DNA of 61,270 bases, from positions 1 through 61,270 of the forward strand of contig CAOKHI010000004.1 in assembly GCA_948468275.1 (NCBI GenBank), in the 5' to 3' direction. Source of the DNA: an uncultured Clostridium sp. GTDB lineage: Bacteria > Bacillota > Clostridia > TANB77 > CAG-508. Made by a program: the position numbers and the translations under genes. Below are positions 36,700-47,301 of this stretch, one piece after another (the stretch's first letter is position 1; the number at the start of each line of letters is the position of its first letter). Below the pieces are notes generated by a model. That model was not told where the DNA came from. It saw only the letters and a program-made list of their open reading frames with translations, and made no database searches.

Positions 36700-38088
36700 A
36701 TGGATATAAAGTTTTATAATACTTTAACCAAAAAAGAGGAAATATTTAGACCTATAGATAAAAATGTTGTAAAATTATATTCTTGTGGACCAACAGTGTA
36801 TAAGGATGCAACAATAGGAAACATGAGAACAAATATATTCATGGATACATTAAGAAGAGTTTTAAAATATAATGGATATACTTTAAAACATGTAATGAAT
36901 ATAACAGATGTAGGCCATTTAGTTTCTGATGCAGATGAAGGAGAAGATAAAATGCTAAAATCTGCAAAAGAAGAAGGAAAATCACCATTAGAAATTGCAG
37001 AATTTTATACAAATAGATTTTTAAAAGATTTAGATGATTTAAACATAGATAAACCAGAGATTATATGTAAAGCAACAGACCATATAAATGAAATGATAGA
37101 TTTTGTTAAAGGATTAGTAGAAAATGGGTATGCATATGAAACATCAACTGCTATATATTTTGATGTTTCAAAATTAGATGAATATGGAATTTTATCTGGA
37201 ATTAATTTAGAGGAGCAAAAAGCAGGAGCAAGAGTTGAATTGGATAAAGAAAAGAAAAATCCATATGATTTTGCATTATGGATAAAGGCACCAAAAAATC
37301 ATCTTATGAAATGGGATAGTCCATGGGGATTATGCTATCCAGGGTGGCACATAGAATGTTCTGCAATGGGAAAAAAATATTTAGGTAAAGAATTTGATAT
37401 ACATACAGGTGGAATAGATTTAATTCCTACACACCATGAGAATGAAATAGCACAAAGTAAAGGATTAACAGGAAATAATCCAGCAAGATTTTGGATGCAT
37501 GGAGAATTTTTGCTAATTAATGGTGGAAAAATGTCTAAGAGTTTAGGTAATGTATATTTATTAAAAGATATCATAGAAAGAGGATATTTACCACTTGCAT
37601 ATAAAATGTTTTGTTTTTCATCAAATTATAGAAATAAGCTTAATTTTACATGGGAAGCAATAGATGCAGCCAATAAGTCGTTAATAAAATTAAAAGATGC
37701 ATATGCAAAGCATTTAGAAGGAAAAGAAGATATAACAGATGAAATTATATGTGATTATGAAAATAGATTTCATGAAGCTATTAATAATGATTTAAATATG
37801 CCTCTTGCACTAAGTATTGTTTGGGAAGCTGCTAAAAATCCAACTAAGTCTAAAAAAATAGCAAAATTATTATTAAAATTTGATACAGTAATGGGATTAA
37901 AAATAGATGAACAAATAGAAATTAAAATACAAATACCAGAAGAGATAAAACAATTAGTAGAAAAAAGAAAACAAGCCAAAGAAAATAAAAATTGGGAATT
38001 AGCAGACAAAATAAGGGAGGAAATAAATGAAAAAGGTTATATGTTAAAAGACACAAAAGATGGCACATTAATAGAAAAGTTATTGTAA
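36700..38088 (+). CDS. cysS: Cysteinyl-tRNA synthetase
   Basis: Class I synthetase of 462 residues. Zinc and active-site motifs are visible: LYSCGPTVYKDATIGNMR (HIGH-type, cysteine ligand), GWHIECSAM (cysteine ligand), HTGGIDLIPTHHENEIAQS and the KMSKS loop GGKMSKSLGN. The C-terminal helical domain recognises tRNA-Cys. AAGGAGAG precedes the ATG. A short gap to the next gene suggests cotranscription with the DUF1189 protein and ftsH. Confidence 0.97.
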   Translation: MDIKFYNTLTKKEEIFRPIDKNVVKLYSCGPTVYKDATIGNMRTNIFMDTLRRVLKYNGYTLKHVMNITDVGHLVSDADEGEDKMLKSAKEEGKSPLEIAEFYTNRFLKDLDDLNIDKPEIICKATDHINEMIDFVKGLVENGYAYETSTAIYFDVSKLDEYGILSGINLEEQKAGARVELDKEKKNPYDFALWIKAPKNHLMKWDSPWGLCYPGWHIECSAMGKKYLGKEFDIHTGGIDLIPTHHENEIAQSKGLTGNNPARFWMHGEFLLINGGKMSKSLGNVYLLKDIIERGYLPLAYKMFCFSSNYRNKLNFTWEAIDAANKSLIKLKDAYAKHLEGKEDITDEIICDYENRFHEAINNDLNMPLALSIVWEAAKNPTKSKKIAKLLLKFDTVMGLKIDEQIEIKIQIPEEIKQLVEKRKQAKENKNWELADKIREEINEKGYMLKDTKDGTLIEKLL

Positions 38089-38167
38089 CCATTGTAAAAA
38101 ATGAAATACTGGTGTAAAATATACAAAAATAGGTATAATAATAAAAAAGAAAAAGGAGAAAATCTAT

Positions 38168-39208
38168 ATGACACAAGATAAAAATATGGGATTTTTTACA
38201 AGAGTTATAACAAGTATAAAAGATTTTGATAAATATCAGATTTTCGCAACTGAAAATATACCAGTTGCAATAAAATATTTATTAAAAATTATGATTATAT
38301 TTGTAGTACTAGTAGTATGTATATATACTTATAAGTTTTCTATAACAGTAAATAATGCTATAAATTATTTTAAAGAAGATATAACACAGATAAAATACAG
38401 TGATGGGAGTTTGCAAATTAATTCAGACCAGCCAACAATAATAGATACAACAGGTGAGATAATAGAAAAAATAATTATAGACACAGGAGCAAATGAAGAA
38501 AAGCAAAAAGAATATATAGATAAAATAAATAGTAATTCTACTGCAGTTATTTTCTTAAAAGATAAAATTGTATTAAAAAACCAAATGATAACACAATCTA
38601 TGGAGTATAAATATGCAGATATTGCAAAAAATTATTTAATAGGGAATTTTGAAAAAGAGGATGTGCTAAACGCTATTTCAAATGTAAATATAGTTGGCAT
38701 ATATGTTATGTTCTTTATAACAATGTTTATATACTTATTTATAATTTATATTACAAGTACTTTAATAGACGTATTAATGCTAGCAGTATTAGGCTTTTTA
38801 GTTTCAAGAATTGCTAGAATGAAACTTAGATTTAAAGCCACATATAATATGGCAATATATGCATTAACATTACCAATAATATTAAATTTAATATATATAA
38901 TAATAAATTCATTAACAGGAATTACAGTACAGTATTTTAATTGGATGTATACAACTATATCATATATTTACATTATAATTGCTATATTAATGATAAAAAC
39001 TGATTTAATAAATAAAGAGATGGAATTAATGAAAATAGTACAAGAGCAAAAGAAGGTAAAAGAAGAAATACAAAAACAAAAAGAAGACCAAAATGAAGAA
39101 GAACTAAAGAAAAAAGAAGATAATAAAAAAGATAAAGAAAATGAAGAAGCAGATGATTCTAACAAAGATAATAATTTAGGAGATAATAACTTAGCTCCAC
39201 AAGGTTAG
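38168..39208 (+). CDS. DUF1189-like membrane protein
   Basis: 346-residue polytopic membrane protein. One helix (about residues 37-58), an extracytoplasmic domain (about 60-170), then four or five helices (172-290), and a charged C-terminal tail rich in Lys/Glu (EEIQKQKEDQNEEELKKKED) predicted as coiled coil. The arrangement fits the DUF1189 family found in Firmicutes. Function is unknown. AAAAGGAG precedes the ATG. It lies 30 nt before ftsH. Confidence 0.7.
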   Translation: MTQDKNMGFFTRVITSIKDFDKYQIFATENIPVAIKYLLKIMIIFVVLVVCIYTYKFSITVNNAINYFKEDITQIKYSDGSLQINSDQPTIIDTTGEIIEKIIIDTGANEEKQKEYIDKINSNSTAVIFLKDKIVLKNQMITQSMEYKYADIAKNYLIGNFEKEDVLNAISNVNIVGIYVMFFITMFIYLFIIYITSTLIDVLMLAVLGFLVSRIARMKLRFKATYNMAIYALTLPIILNLIYIIINSLTGITVQYFNWMYTTISYIYIIIAILMIKTDLINKEMELMKIVQEQKKVKEEIQKQKEDQNEEELKKKEDNKKDKENEEADDSNKDNNLGDNNLAPQG

Positions 39209-39237
39209 AACATTAAATAAAATGAAAGGACGTAAAA

Positions 39238-41028
39238 ATGGATAAAAAAGAAAACAAGAAAAATAATAAAAAACAATTATATGCATTATTAACTATAGCA
39301 ACTTTACTTATAATAACAGTATTTGTATTTGCAATATATATGCTAGAAACAAAAAATAAAGATGATGATACACAAATATCGTATACAGAATTAATAAAAC
39401 AAATAAATGAAGGTGCAGTAGAAAAAATTGAGATGACAGTAGGAAGTACTTCTATAAAAGTGAAACTAAAAAATCAAGAAGAGGAAAAAAAGGCGATTGT
39501 ACCTAGTACACAAGCATTTATAGAACTTGTTCAAAAAAAGGTTGAAGATGGAAATGATGAAATAGAATTAAAACAATATAGACAAAGTGCAATTTCAAAA
39601 ATTCCAACAACTTTATTTAGTATATTACCAACAATAATGATGGTAGCATTGTTTGTATTAATATTTAAAATGCAAGGTTTAGGGGACAAAGGCAAAATAT
39701 ATGATGGGCAAGAAAATACAACAGATATACGTTTTGATGATATAGCAGGTTTAGACGAAGAAAAAGCAGAATTAATAGAAATTGTAGATTTTCTAAAAGA
39801 GCCAAAACGTTTTTATGATATGGGAGCAAAAATACCAAAAGGAATACTATTATATGGAAAGCCTGGAACAGGAAAAACATTAATAGCAAAGGCAATAGCA
39901 GGAGAAGCAGGGGTTCCATTTATATCTATGAGTGGTTCAGAATTTATAGAAATGTTTGCAGGACTTGGAGCATCAAGAGTAAGAAAGTTATTTGAAAGAG
40001 CAAGAAAGTTATCTCCATGTATAGTATTTATAGATGAAATTGATGCAATTGGTTCTAGAAGAACTAGCCAAAGTGGAGCAGAATCTGAAAATAATCAAAC
40101 ACTAAATCAATTATTAGTTGAGATGGATGGATTTGAAAAAAATGAAACAATAATAGTGCTTGCAGCAACCAATAGACCAGAGATGTTAGACAAAGCTTTA
40201 CTACGTCCAGGAAGGTTTGACAGACAAATAACAATAGCTCCACCAGATGTAAGAGGAAGGGAAGAAATACTAAAAATCCATTCAAAAGAAAAGAAATTTG
40301 CAGAAGATGTAACTTTGAAAAGTATTGCAGAAGATACAGCAGGATTTACAGGAGCAGAACTTGCCAATATATTAAATGAATCAGCAATTGTTGCAACAAT
40401 AAACAAACATGAAGCTATTGAACAATCAGATATAGAAGAAGCTGTAAAAAAGGTAGTAGTAGGGCTTAAGAAAAATAGTAGAGTAATATCTGATAAAGAA
40501 AAAAGATTAACAGCGTACCATGAAGCAGGACATGCAATAGTTGGAAGATGTTTAGATACAGTAGAGGACTTAAAAGAAATATCTATAATACCAAGAGGTG
40601 TAGCAGGTGGATACACAATGTACAAAACGAATGAGGATAAATTCTACAAATCTAAAACAGAGATGGAAGAAAAGCTAATAGGATTGTTAGGAGGACGAGT
40701 AGCAGAAAAATTAGCACTAAACGATATTTCAACAGGAGCAAGAAATGATATACAAGTAGCAACACAGATTGCAAAAGATATGGTAACAGTATATGGAATG
40801 AGTGAAGCACTAGGACCAATATCATTAGAAGATCAAGAAACACTAGCAGTATTTGGACAAGACATAGAAGATGTAATAGGAGAAGAAGTAAAAACATTAA
40901 TAGATACAGCATATAAAAGAGCAGAACAAATACTAAAAAATAATATAGAAAAATTAGAAATAGTAGCAAATACTTTACTAGAAAGAGAAACGATTTCAGC
41001 TGAGGAGTTTGAGGAAATAATTAAATAA
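39238..41028 (+). CDS. ftsH: ATP-dependent zinc metalloprotease FtsH
   Basis: Membrane AAA+ protease that removes misassembled membrane and regulatory proteins. The 596 residues include two transmembrane helices (about 14-36 and 121-142), Walker A LYGKPGTGKTLIAKA, Walker B CIVFIDEIDAIG, the second region of homology (AATNRPEMLDKALLRPGRFDR) and the zinc site HEAGHAIVG. The pore motif is FISMSGSEFIEMF. The protein is a little short at the C-terminus. A clear terminator follows at 41044-41082. No in-frame CGG. Confidence 0.97.
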   Translation: MDKKENKKNNKKQLYALLTIATLLIITVFVFAIYMLETKNKDDDTQISYTELIKQINEGAVEKIEMTVGSTSIKVKLKNQEEEKKAIVPSTQAFIELVQKKVEDGNDEIELKQYRQSAISKIPTTLFSILPTIMMVALFVLIFKMQGLGDKGKIYDGQENTTDIRFDDIAGLDEEKAELIEIVDFLKEPKRFYDMGAKIPKGILLYGKPGTGKTLIAKAIAGEAGVPFISMSGSEFIEMFAGLGASRVRKLFERARKLSPCIVFIDEIDAIGSRRTSQSGAESENNQTLNQLLVEMDGFEKNETIIVLAATNRPEMLDKALLRPGRFDRQITIAPPDVRGREEILKIHSKEKKFAEDVTLKSIAEDTAGFTGAELANILNESAIVATINKHEAIEQSDIEEAVKKVVVGLKKNSRVISDKEKRLTAYHEAGHAIVGRCLDTVEDLKEISIIPRGVAGGYTMYKTNEDKFYKSKTEMEEKLIGLLGGRVAEKLALNDISTGARNDIQVATQIAKDMVTVYGMSEALGPISLEDQETLAVFGQDIEDVIGEEVKTLIDTAYKRAEQILKNNIEKLEIVANTLLERETISAEEFEEIIK

Positions 41029-41043
41029 AAGAAAGATATATAT

Positions 41044-41088
41044 AAATTCTATGACTGGTATGTAATGCCAATTATAGAATTTTTTTTA
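41044..41088 (+). terminator. Terminator after ftsH
   Basis: AAATTCTAT (41044-41052) and ATAGAATTT (41074-41082), then a run of T. Confidence 0.8.
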
Positions 41089-41159
41089 AGAAATAAATAG
41101 ATTATGGAAATAAACACACAATTAGCATAATATATAATTTCCAAAAGCAAAAAAAGTAA

Positions 41160-41188
41160 TTGACCTAATAAAGAAATAAATATATAAT
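41160..41188 (+). promoter_or_regulatory. Pilin-family promoter, copy 3
   Basis: TTGACC, 17 nt, TATAAT, followed by the leader GAATATAATTTTTGAAG shared with the copies at 17145 and 44313. Confidence 0.8.
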
Positions 41189-41236
41189 ATGAATATAATT
41201 TTTGAAGTAGGAAAAATAGATACGAAAGGGGAAAGG

Positions 41237-42667
41237 ATGGAAAAAGAAACGATTAAAAGAAAAAGTTATAAAAGTAATAATGCAATAACATTAGTAATAG
41301 TGATAATATTAGTAGGATTGGCGATAAATTTCGTAATAAATAAAGTAGTGTTGGAAAAAACAGATATTGAAACACACAAATATTTAAGCCAACAAGATAA
41401 AGAACAAAAAGAATTAGAAGAACTATATAGTAAAATAAATGGAAATGAGCAATTACCAGAAAATAATAAAGATATAAAGGTAGGCACAATAGTAAAATTA
41501 GAAGATAAATGGATAAAAACGACACCATCATTAATATCAACACAAACTAAAAAAGAGATAGAAAGCTCAATAAAAGTATCAACAGTGTATGCAGTATCAA
41601 CAGGGCAAGGAGAAACAGTTCCTGTTCCAATAGGATTTTATTATGTAGGTGGAAAAATAAATGAAGGCGTAATAATATCAGATAATGAAGAAGATAGATA
41701 TGAAGATGGAGTAGATAAAACATCTCATGAATATGCAACGAAATTAAAAGGAAATCAGTTTGTATGGATACCTTGCAAGTTAGAAGACTATAAAAAAATA
41801 GATTGGGGTAAAGAAAATGCTAAATGGGATATGGAAATATCAGAAGCAGAAAAAGTACAGGTAGAAAAATATGGGGGATTTTATATAGGTAGATATGAAG
41901 CAGGAGTATCCACATATAATGAGCTAACAGGTAATTTTGAAAATAGTGTAATATTTAATAATAATGCATTATTACACAATGGAGTAACTACACAAACAGG
42001 AATAAATAATTGGACAGGACAAAATTATGATTATATAGCAAGACAAGAAGGAACTATAGTAACAACAGGAACTAATAAAGCAACAGGAAATATAGTAGAA
42101 AAAGCAAATAGTATACCATACAATTTTGCAGATTATTATACAGCAGTAGAGATGACAAGAAGAATGTATGAAAATCATGAATCTGTAATAAGTGGATTAG
42201 TAACAGGGACACAGTGGGACATGATGATGAAATATATGCAAGAAAATGGAGTAGATGTATTAACATCTAATTGGGGAAATTATGATGATGTAAGATTAAC
42301 AGATTTACGAGGATATTATGCAGATCAAACACTACAAGGAGGGGCAAGCCAATTTAAAAGTGTAAATGAAATTACAGGAACAAATGCAGAAAAAGGTACA
42401 CGTGTATTATTAACAACAGGTTCAACTGAGCAAGTAAAAAGGAAAAATCTATATGATGTAGCAGGAAACTTATGGGAATGGACTACGGAAACAGCATATA
42501 GAGCTGACATAAATTATAATAATAATACAACATACAACACATACATGCTTCGTGGAGGGTGCTTATATTCTGATTATGATAATTGGCCAGTAGTAGTACG
42601 TGGAAATAGTTATGCAAGTATGGCTAATTTTATTCGCGGATTTCGCCCTATGATTTATATGAAGTAG
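41237..42667 (+). CDS. Membrane-anchored FGE/C-type-lectin-like protein
   Basis: 476 residues from ATG 41237 (AAAGGGGAAAGG upstream). The N-terminus carries a pilin-like helix without the canonical Gly-Glu site (NAITLVIVIILVGLAINFV). The rest is an FGE-sulfatase/C-type-lectin-like domain: FVWIPCKLEDYK, GGFYIGRYEAG, TGTQWDMMMKYM, NLYDVAGNLWEWTTE. The final repeat unit LRGGCLYSDYDNWP ends with FIRGFRPMIYMK. This member has an intact frame; at the site where its relatives carry CGG it has CGT GGA GGG (RGG), which serves as an internal control for the frameshift hypothesis. It is likely a surface binding protein. Confidence 0.75.
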   Translation: MEKETIKRKSYKSNNAITLVIVIILVGLAINFVINKVVLEKTDIETHKYLSQQDKEQKELEELYSKINGNEQLPENNKDIKVGTIVKLEDKWIKTTPSLISTQTKKEIESSIKVSTVYAVSTGQGETVPVPIGFYYVGGKINEGVIISDNEEDRYEDGVDKTSHEYATKLKGNQFVWIPCKLEDYKKIDWGKENAKWDMEISEAEKVQVEKYGGFYIGRYEAGVSTYNELTGNFENSVIFNNNALLHNGVTTQTGINNWTGQNYDYIARQEGTIVTTGTNKATGNIVEKANSIPYNFADYYTAVEMTRRMYENHESVISGLVTGTQWDMMMKYMQENGVDVLTSNWGNYDDVRLTDLRGYYADQTLQGGASQFKSVNEITGTNAEKGTRVLLTTGSTEQVKRKNLYDVAGNLWEWTTETAYRADINYNNNTTYNTYMLRGGCLYSDYDNWPVVVRGNSYASMANFIRGFRPMIYMK

Positions 42668-42854
42668 AGGAGTTTTTAGTTTTTATATTATGGAAAAGAG
42701 ATGTGTAATTCTAATAGAGTTATGCATTTTTTTATGTTTCTAACAAAAGAGATAAGTAAGTAAAGATTACATATAATTATAAGGGGAATTATATAAATTT
42801 TATGGTGATGTATGGATTGCTTAAATATAATTTAAGGCTATGGAGGTGGATGCT

Positions 42855-44052
42855 TTGAAACAAAGTATAAGACTTATATTAATTATTATGGCAGCAATAT
42901 TACTGCTATTAATGGTTAAATACGTATTATATGCAAATAATGTAAAAAACAAACAAAAGGAATTAAAAATAGCACAACAAGAAGTCATAAAAGCAGATAC
43001 AAATGAGGAAATTGAAAATTATATGTTTGATGAGTTATTAAATTATGAAAAAGCTAAAGAAAAATTAGAAAAAATGAGTTTAGATGAAAAAGTAAGTCAA
43101 ATGTTTTTAGTAAGATGCCCTAAAAATCGGTGCAAATGATATGGTGAAAATATATCAACCAGGAGGGTATATTTTGTTTGCAAGGGATTTTGAAGGTAAA
43201 ACAAAAGAACAAGTAATTAGTATGTTACAAGAGTTTCAAAATAACAGTAAAATAGCAATGATTTTAGGGGTTGATGAAGAAGGTGGAAAGGTGTGTAGAG
43301 TTAGTATTAATTCTAATTTATCTAAATATAAGTTTAAATCACCTCAAGAATTATATAAAGAAGGTGGATTTGAAAGGATATATGCAGATACAATAGAAAA
43401 ATCTAAATTATTAACAAGTTTAGGAATAAATATGAATTTAGCACCAGTAGCAGATGTTTCAGAAAATAAGTCAGATTATATATATGAAAGGACTTTTGGA
43501 AAAGATGCAAAAGAAACTTCTAAATATATACAAACAGTAGTAACTGCAATGAAAAGTGAAAATATTGCATGTACATTAAAACATTTTCCAGGATATGGAA
43601 ACAACAAAGATAGTCATACAGATGTAACCATTGATAATAGACAAATAGATGAATTGGAAAAATCTGATTTTCTACCATTTAAAACAGGAATAGAAGCTGG
43701 AGCGCAATCTATATTAGTATCTCATAATATAGTAAATGCAATAGATTCCCATTTTCCAGCATCACTTTCAATAAAAGTGCATAGTTTATTAAGAGAAAAA
43801 TTTGAATTTGAAGGTTTAATAATAACAGATGATTTAGCTATGAATGCAACAAAGAAGTTCGCAAATGTAGAAGAATTAGCAATAATGGCAGTAGAAGCGG
43901 GAAATGATTTAATAATAACATCAGACTTTATAAAGCAAAGAGAAGCAATAATTAATGCTGTAAAAAGCAATAGAATAGATGAGCAAATAATAAATAGAGC
44001 AGTAATAAGAATATTAGCATATAAATATTACATTATTCCTGGATTATTATAA
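42855..44052 (+). CDS. GH3 beta-N-acetylhexosaminidase-like (NagZ-type), +1 break at CGG
   Basis: Glycoside hydrolase family 3, probably for peptidoglycan turnover. TTG at 42855 follows GGAGGTGG; the N-terminal helix (ILIIMAAILLLLMVKYVLY) anchors it in the membrane. The GH3 domain starts MSLDEKVSQMFLVRCPKN. There the frame meets CGG at 43128-43130 (AAT CGG TGC) and would stop two codons later. Skipping the C gives NGANDMVKIYQPGGYILFAR, and the frame continues to 44052 with GVDEEGGKVCRV, KHFPGYGNNKDSHTD and LIITDDLAMNA. KHFPGYG plus SHTD is the NagZ catalytic signature. Corrected length is about 398 residues. Confidence 0.85.
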
Positions 44053-44147
44053 TGTTATTATTTAATTTAATCCTTAATAATTTCTTCCTAAGACAATATA
44101 TTTTGCACCTGCATATAGCAGTTGATTAAGGAGAAGAGCTTTCAATA

Positions 44148-44178
44148 CCTAATTCTTCTAAAAATCTACTAAATTAGG
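44148..44178 (+). terminator. Hairpin after GH3 gene
   Basis: CCTAATT (44148-44154) and AATTAGG (44172-44178), followed 7 nt later by a T-run. The rest of 44053-44312 shows no gene. Confidence 0.5.
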
Positions 44179-44312
44179 TAATTCATTTTTCACAATCATG
44201 TAACTGTTTTTCTAAGTATATAGTGTTGTAGCTATTAAAAAAATGAGTAAACAGGTTATGAAAATGAATGCACAATAAGGAAAATATTTGTACACTATCA
44301 GTAAAAAACTAA

Positions 44313-44341
44313 TTGACTAAAAAAAGAAAAAAATATATAAT
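44313..44341 (+). promoter_or_regulatory. Pilin-family promoter, copy 4
   Basis: TTGACT, 17 nt, TATAAT, followed by GAATATAATTTTTAAAG. The upstream 90 nt (TAGTGTTGTA..TAAACAG) also resembles the region before copy 1 at 17145. Confidence 0.8.
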
Positions 44342-44396
44342 GTGAATATAATTTTTAAAGAAGGAAAAAATAAAAAAGAAGTACGAAAGGAGTAAA

Positions 44397-45999
44397 ATGG
44401 AAAGAAAAAATAAAGTAAATGTAAATGTTAGAAAAAACAAAGGAATAACATTAATAGCATTGGTAATAACAATACTAATATTATTAATATTAGCGGGAGT
44501 AACAATTGTAATTATAATGGGAGATAATGGTTTAATAAATAGAGCAAACGATACAAAGATTGCAACAGATATAGAAAGTATAAAGGAAGAAATAAAAATA
44601 GATATATTAGATAAGCAGCTAGAAAATAAAGGAAAGATATCAGATGATATGTTAAAGGGAATATTAGAAAAGTATGGTGAATTATCCAAAGAAGAAAAAT
44701 TAATAGATAAAACATTAACAACAACAAAAGGAAACTATGAAATAAAAGTATCAGATATATTTAATGGAACAACTGCAAAAGAACCAGTAATAGCAGACAA
44801 GAGTGGAGCAAATTCACCCAATATAAAAAACTTTGCACAAAAAACATATGTGACATGGGATTTAAACGAAGCAGGAACAGAATATGTAATAAATGATAAA
44901 CAAACAACACAGCCAGATAATTGGTATGATTATGAAAATGGAAAATGGGCAAACATAAAAACAACAAATAAAGTAAGTGATACAGAAACATTAGAAGCAT
45001 ATTGGGTATGGATACCAAGATATGAATATATAGTACCAACTTCTACAACAGCAACTGAAATACAAGTAAGATTTATAGGAACAGATAAAAAAGAAGGGAC
45101 AGAAGGATATACAAAACAAACTGATGGAACAATAAAATCAAGTGATGGATATACCATACATCCAACTTTTACAAATGAAGGAAATGGAGGATTTGGAGAA
45201 CTAGATGGAATATGGGTAGCAAAATTTGAAGCAGTAAGCAATACTTCTAACATATCAGATGGTGGGGGGAATGATTCGAATTTAAAAGTTCAGTCAATAC
45301 CAAATCAGCCAAGTTGGAGAAATATCCAAACAACAAATATATTTACAGTATGTAGAAAAATGACGAATGAAGGAGAAGTATTAGAAGGTTCAACTGTAGA
45401 TAGTCATATGATGAAAAATATAGAATGGGGAGCAGTAGCAATATTAAGCCAAAGTAAATATGGAATATTTAACCCACAAAGTAATATAAAAGATCCAATA
45501 GATGGAACAAGTAGACGAATATGGAATAATCCAAGTAGTTCATATATTACAGGTTCAGTTGGAAGTTCAGAAGATGATAAAAGTAAATCGAGTGTAAATG
45601 CATATAATTCAACAAATGGACCAAAAGCAAGTACAACAGGAACTGTATATGGAGTATATGATATGGCAGGAGGAAGTTGGGAATATGTGGCTGGATGTTT
45701 AAATGGACAAGAAAATGCTAAATTTGGAGTAACAGCAGGAGATAGCAAATATGTAGATTTATATACAAATTCAAGCAATTCTTCTACAAACTATGACGGA
45801 GCAAAAATAGGAGATGCAACAAAAGAAACGAAAAAATGGAATGGCAACTACTCTGACTTTGTATACTTATCTTACCCAGTTTTCATACGTGGTCGGTAGT
45901 TACGATAATGGCACACTTGCAGGAGTGCTTGCATTCGGCAACACCATCCCAGGGTTTGCTGACAGCTACAACAGTTTCCGTGTGGTGTTAGTCCCATAA
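44397..45999 (+). CDS. Pilin-like protein with DGR-type variable C-terminus, +1 break at CGG
   Basis: Surface protein of about 533 residues after correction. The N-terminus is a prepilin-like class III signal (NKGITLIALVITILILLILA). After a coiled region the protein has an FGE/C-type-lectin-like fold: TLEAYWVWIPRYEYIVPTST, GIWVAKFEAVSN, GVYDMAGGSWEYVAGCLNG. The frame meets CGG at 45894-45896 (GGT CGG TAG) with a stop at the very next codon. Skipping the C gives RGGSYDNGTLAGVLAFGN and the end SYNSFRVVLVP, stop at 45999. This end strongly resembles variable regions of DGR target proteins and is richer in G and C than the rest. No reverse transcriptase is in the window. Confidence 0.75.
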
Positions 46000-46206
46000 G
46001 TGACTTTGTTCCTTGATACTTGATAAGAAAATTGTAATAAATATAGAGGCAGGGGCGAGTTACATAGGATATATGTGTTATTAGAATGCCAGTGTAAAAG
46101 CATCATATAATACATGCGTGAATGTATGGAAACTTGTTTATATATCATAAACACATAAACAGTAATTCCTGAGTTAGTAGTAAAATGGCAAATATTTGTG
46201 ATTATG

Positions 46207-46239
46207 AAAGACAGTATTTAACAAAAGAATACTGTCTTT
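46207..46239 (+). terminator. Terminator hairpin
   Basis: AAAGACAGTATT (46207-46218) with AATACTGTCTTT (46228-46239), then A/T-rich sequence. The rest of 46000-46449 shows no gene. Confidence 0.75.
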
Positions 46240-46449
46240 AAAAATTATAATAATCTTTTAATAAATCTTCATAAATTTTATTTCTAGCATTTTCTGTATA
46301 TAAAAAATCAAATGACTTGATTCTAAAACCAAGAATTTGTTAAAACCGATAATCTTATAACCACAACAATATCCCATATTTTATATTATTGTTGTATAAA
46401 ATGGAATTTTATGGTATTATATTAATGTATTAAAAAAAAGGAGAAATAT

Positions 46450-47301
46450 ATGTTAGAAGTATTTATAGATACATTTATAGATAGTATAAAATTATTACCA
46501 TTTTTATTTATTGCATACTTAATAATGGAATATTTAGAACATAAAACAAGTGACAAATCTAAAGAATTAATTAAAAAATCTGGAAGATTTGGGCCAGTTT
46601 TAGGTGCAATATTAGGTATATTTCCACAATGTGGGTTTGGAGCAATGGCAGCAAATCTATATGCAGGAAGAATAATAACAATGGGAACTTTAATTGCAAT
46701 ATTCTTATCTACATCTGATGAAATGTTACCAATACTTATTTCAGAATCAGTTTCATTAGATATAATAATTAAAATATTAGCAATTAAATTAATAATAGGA
46801 ATTATTGCAGGAGCTATAATAGATGCTATTGCTTCTAAGCTAAAAAAACAAGTTGAAGAAAATAATGAAATTGCTAATATATGTAAACATGGGCATTGTC
46901 ATTGTGAAAATGGAAGTGTAGTAAAATCGGCATTAAAGCATACAGTAAATATATTTATATTTATAAGTATAGTTTCATTAATATTAAATATAGTTATTCA
47001 TTTTGTAGGAGAGGACAACCTATCTAATCTAATACTAAATAAACCAATACTAGGCCCAATAATATCTAGTTTAATAGGGTTAATACCAAATTGTGCATCA
47101 TCTGTTATAATTACAAAACTATATTTATCTGGAGTAATAAATATGGCAACAATGATATCAGGATTATTAGTCAATTCAGGAGTTGGAATTTTGGTGCTAT
47201 TTAAGGTAAATAAGAGAATAAAAGAAAATGCTAGTATTATTGTATTGTTATACACGATTGGTGTAATAGGTGGAATTATATTGCAATTTATGGGAATGTG
47301 A
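46450..47301 (+). CDS. Putative heavy-metal/arsenic exporter (ArsP_2-like)
   Basis: 283-residue permease with about eight to ten helices in two related halves. Each half has a conserved loop: GIFPQCGFGAMAANLYAG in the first and GLIPNCASSVIITKLYLSG in the second. Between them is a histidine/cysteine-rich segment (CKHGHCHCENG) that may bind metal. The pattern fits the 10-helix heavy-metal exporter family (ArsP_2). AAAAAGGAG precedes the ATG. Cotranscribed genes are not evident. Substrate is not determined. Confidence 0.75.
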   Translation: MLEVFIDTFIDSIKLLPFLFIAYLIMEYLEHKTSDKSKELIKKSGRFGPVLGAILGIFPQCGFGAMAANLYAGRIITMGTLIAIFLSTSDEMLPILISESVSLDIIIKILAIKLIIGIIAGAIIDAIASKLKKQVEENNEIANICKHGHCHCENGSVVKSALKHTVNIFIFISIVSLILNIVIHFVGEDNLSNLILNKPILGPIISSLIGLIPNCASSVIITKLYLSGVINMATMISGLLVNSGVGILVLFKVNKRIKENASIIVLLYTIGVIGGIILQFMGM

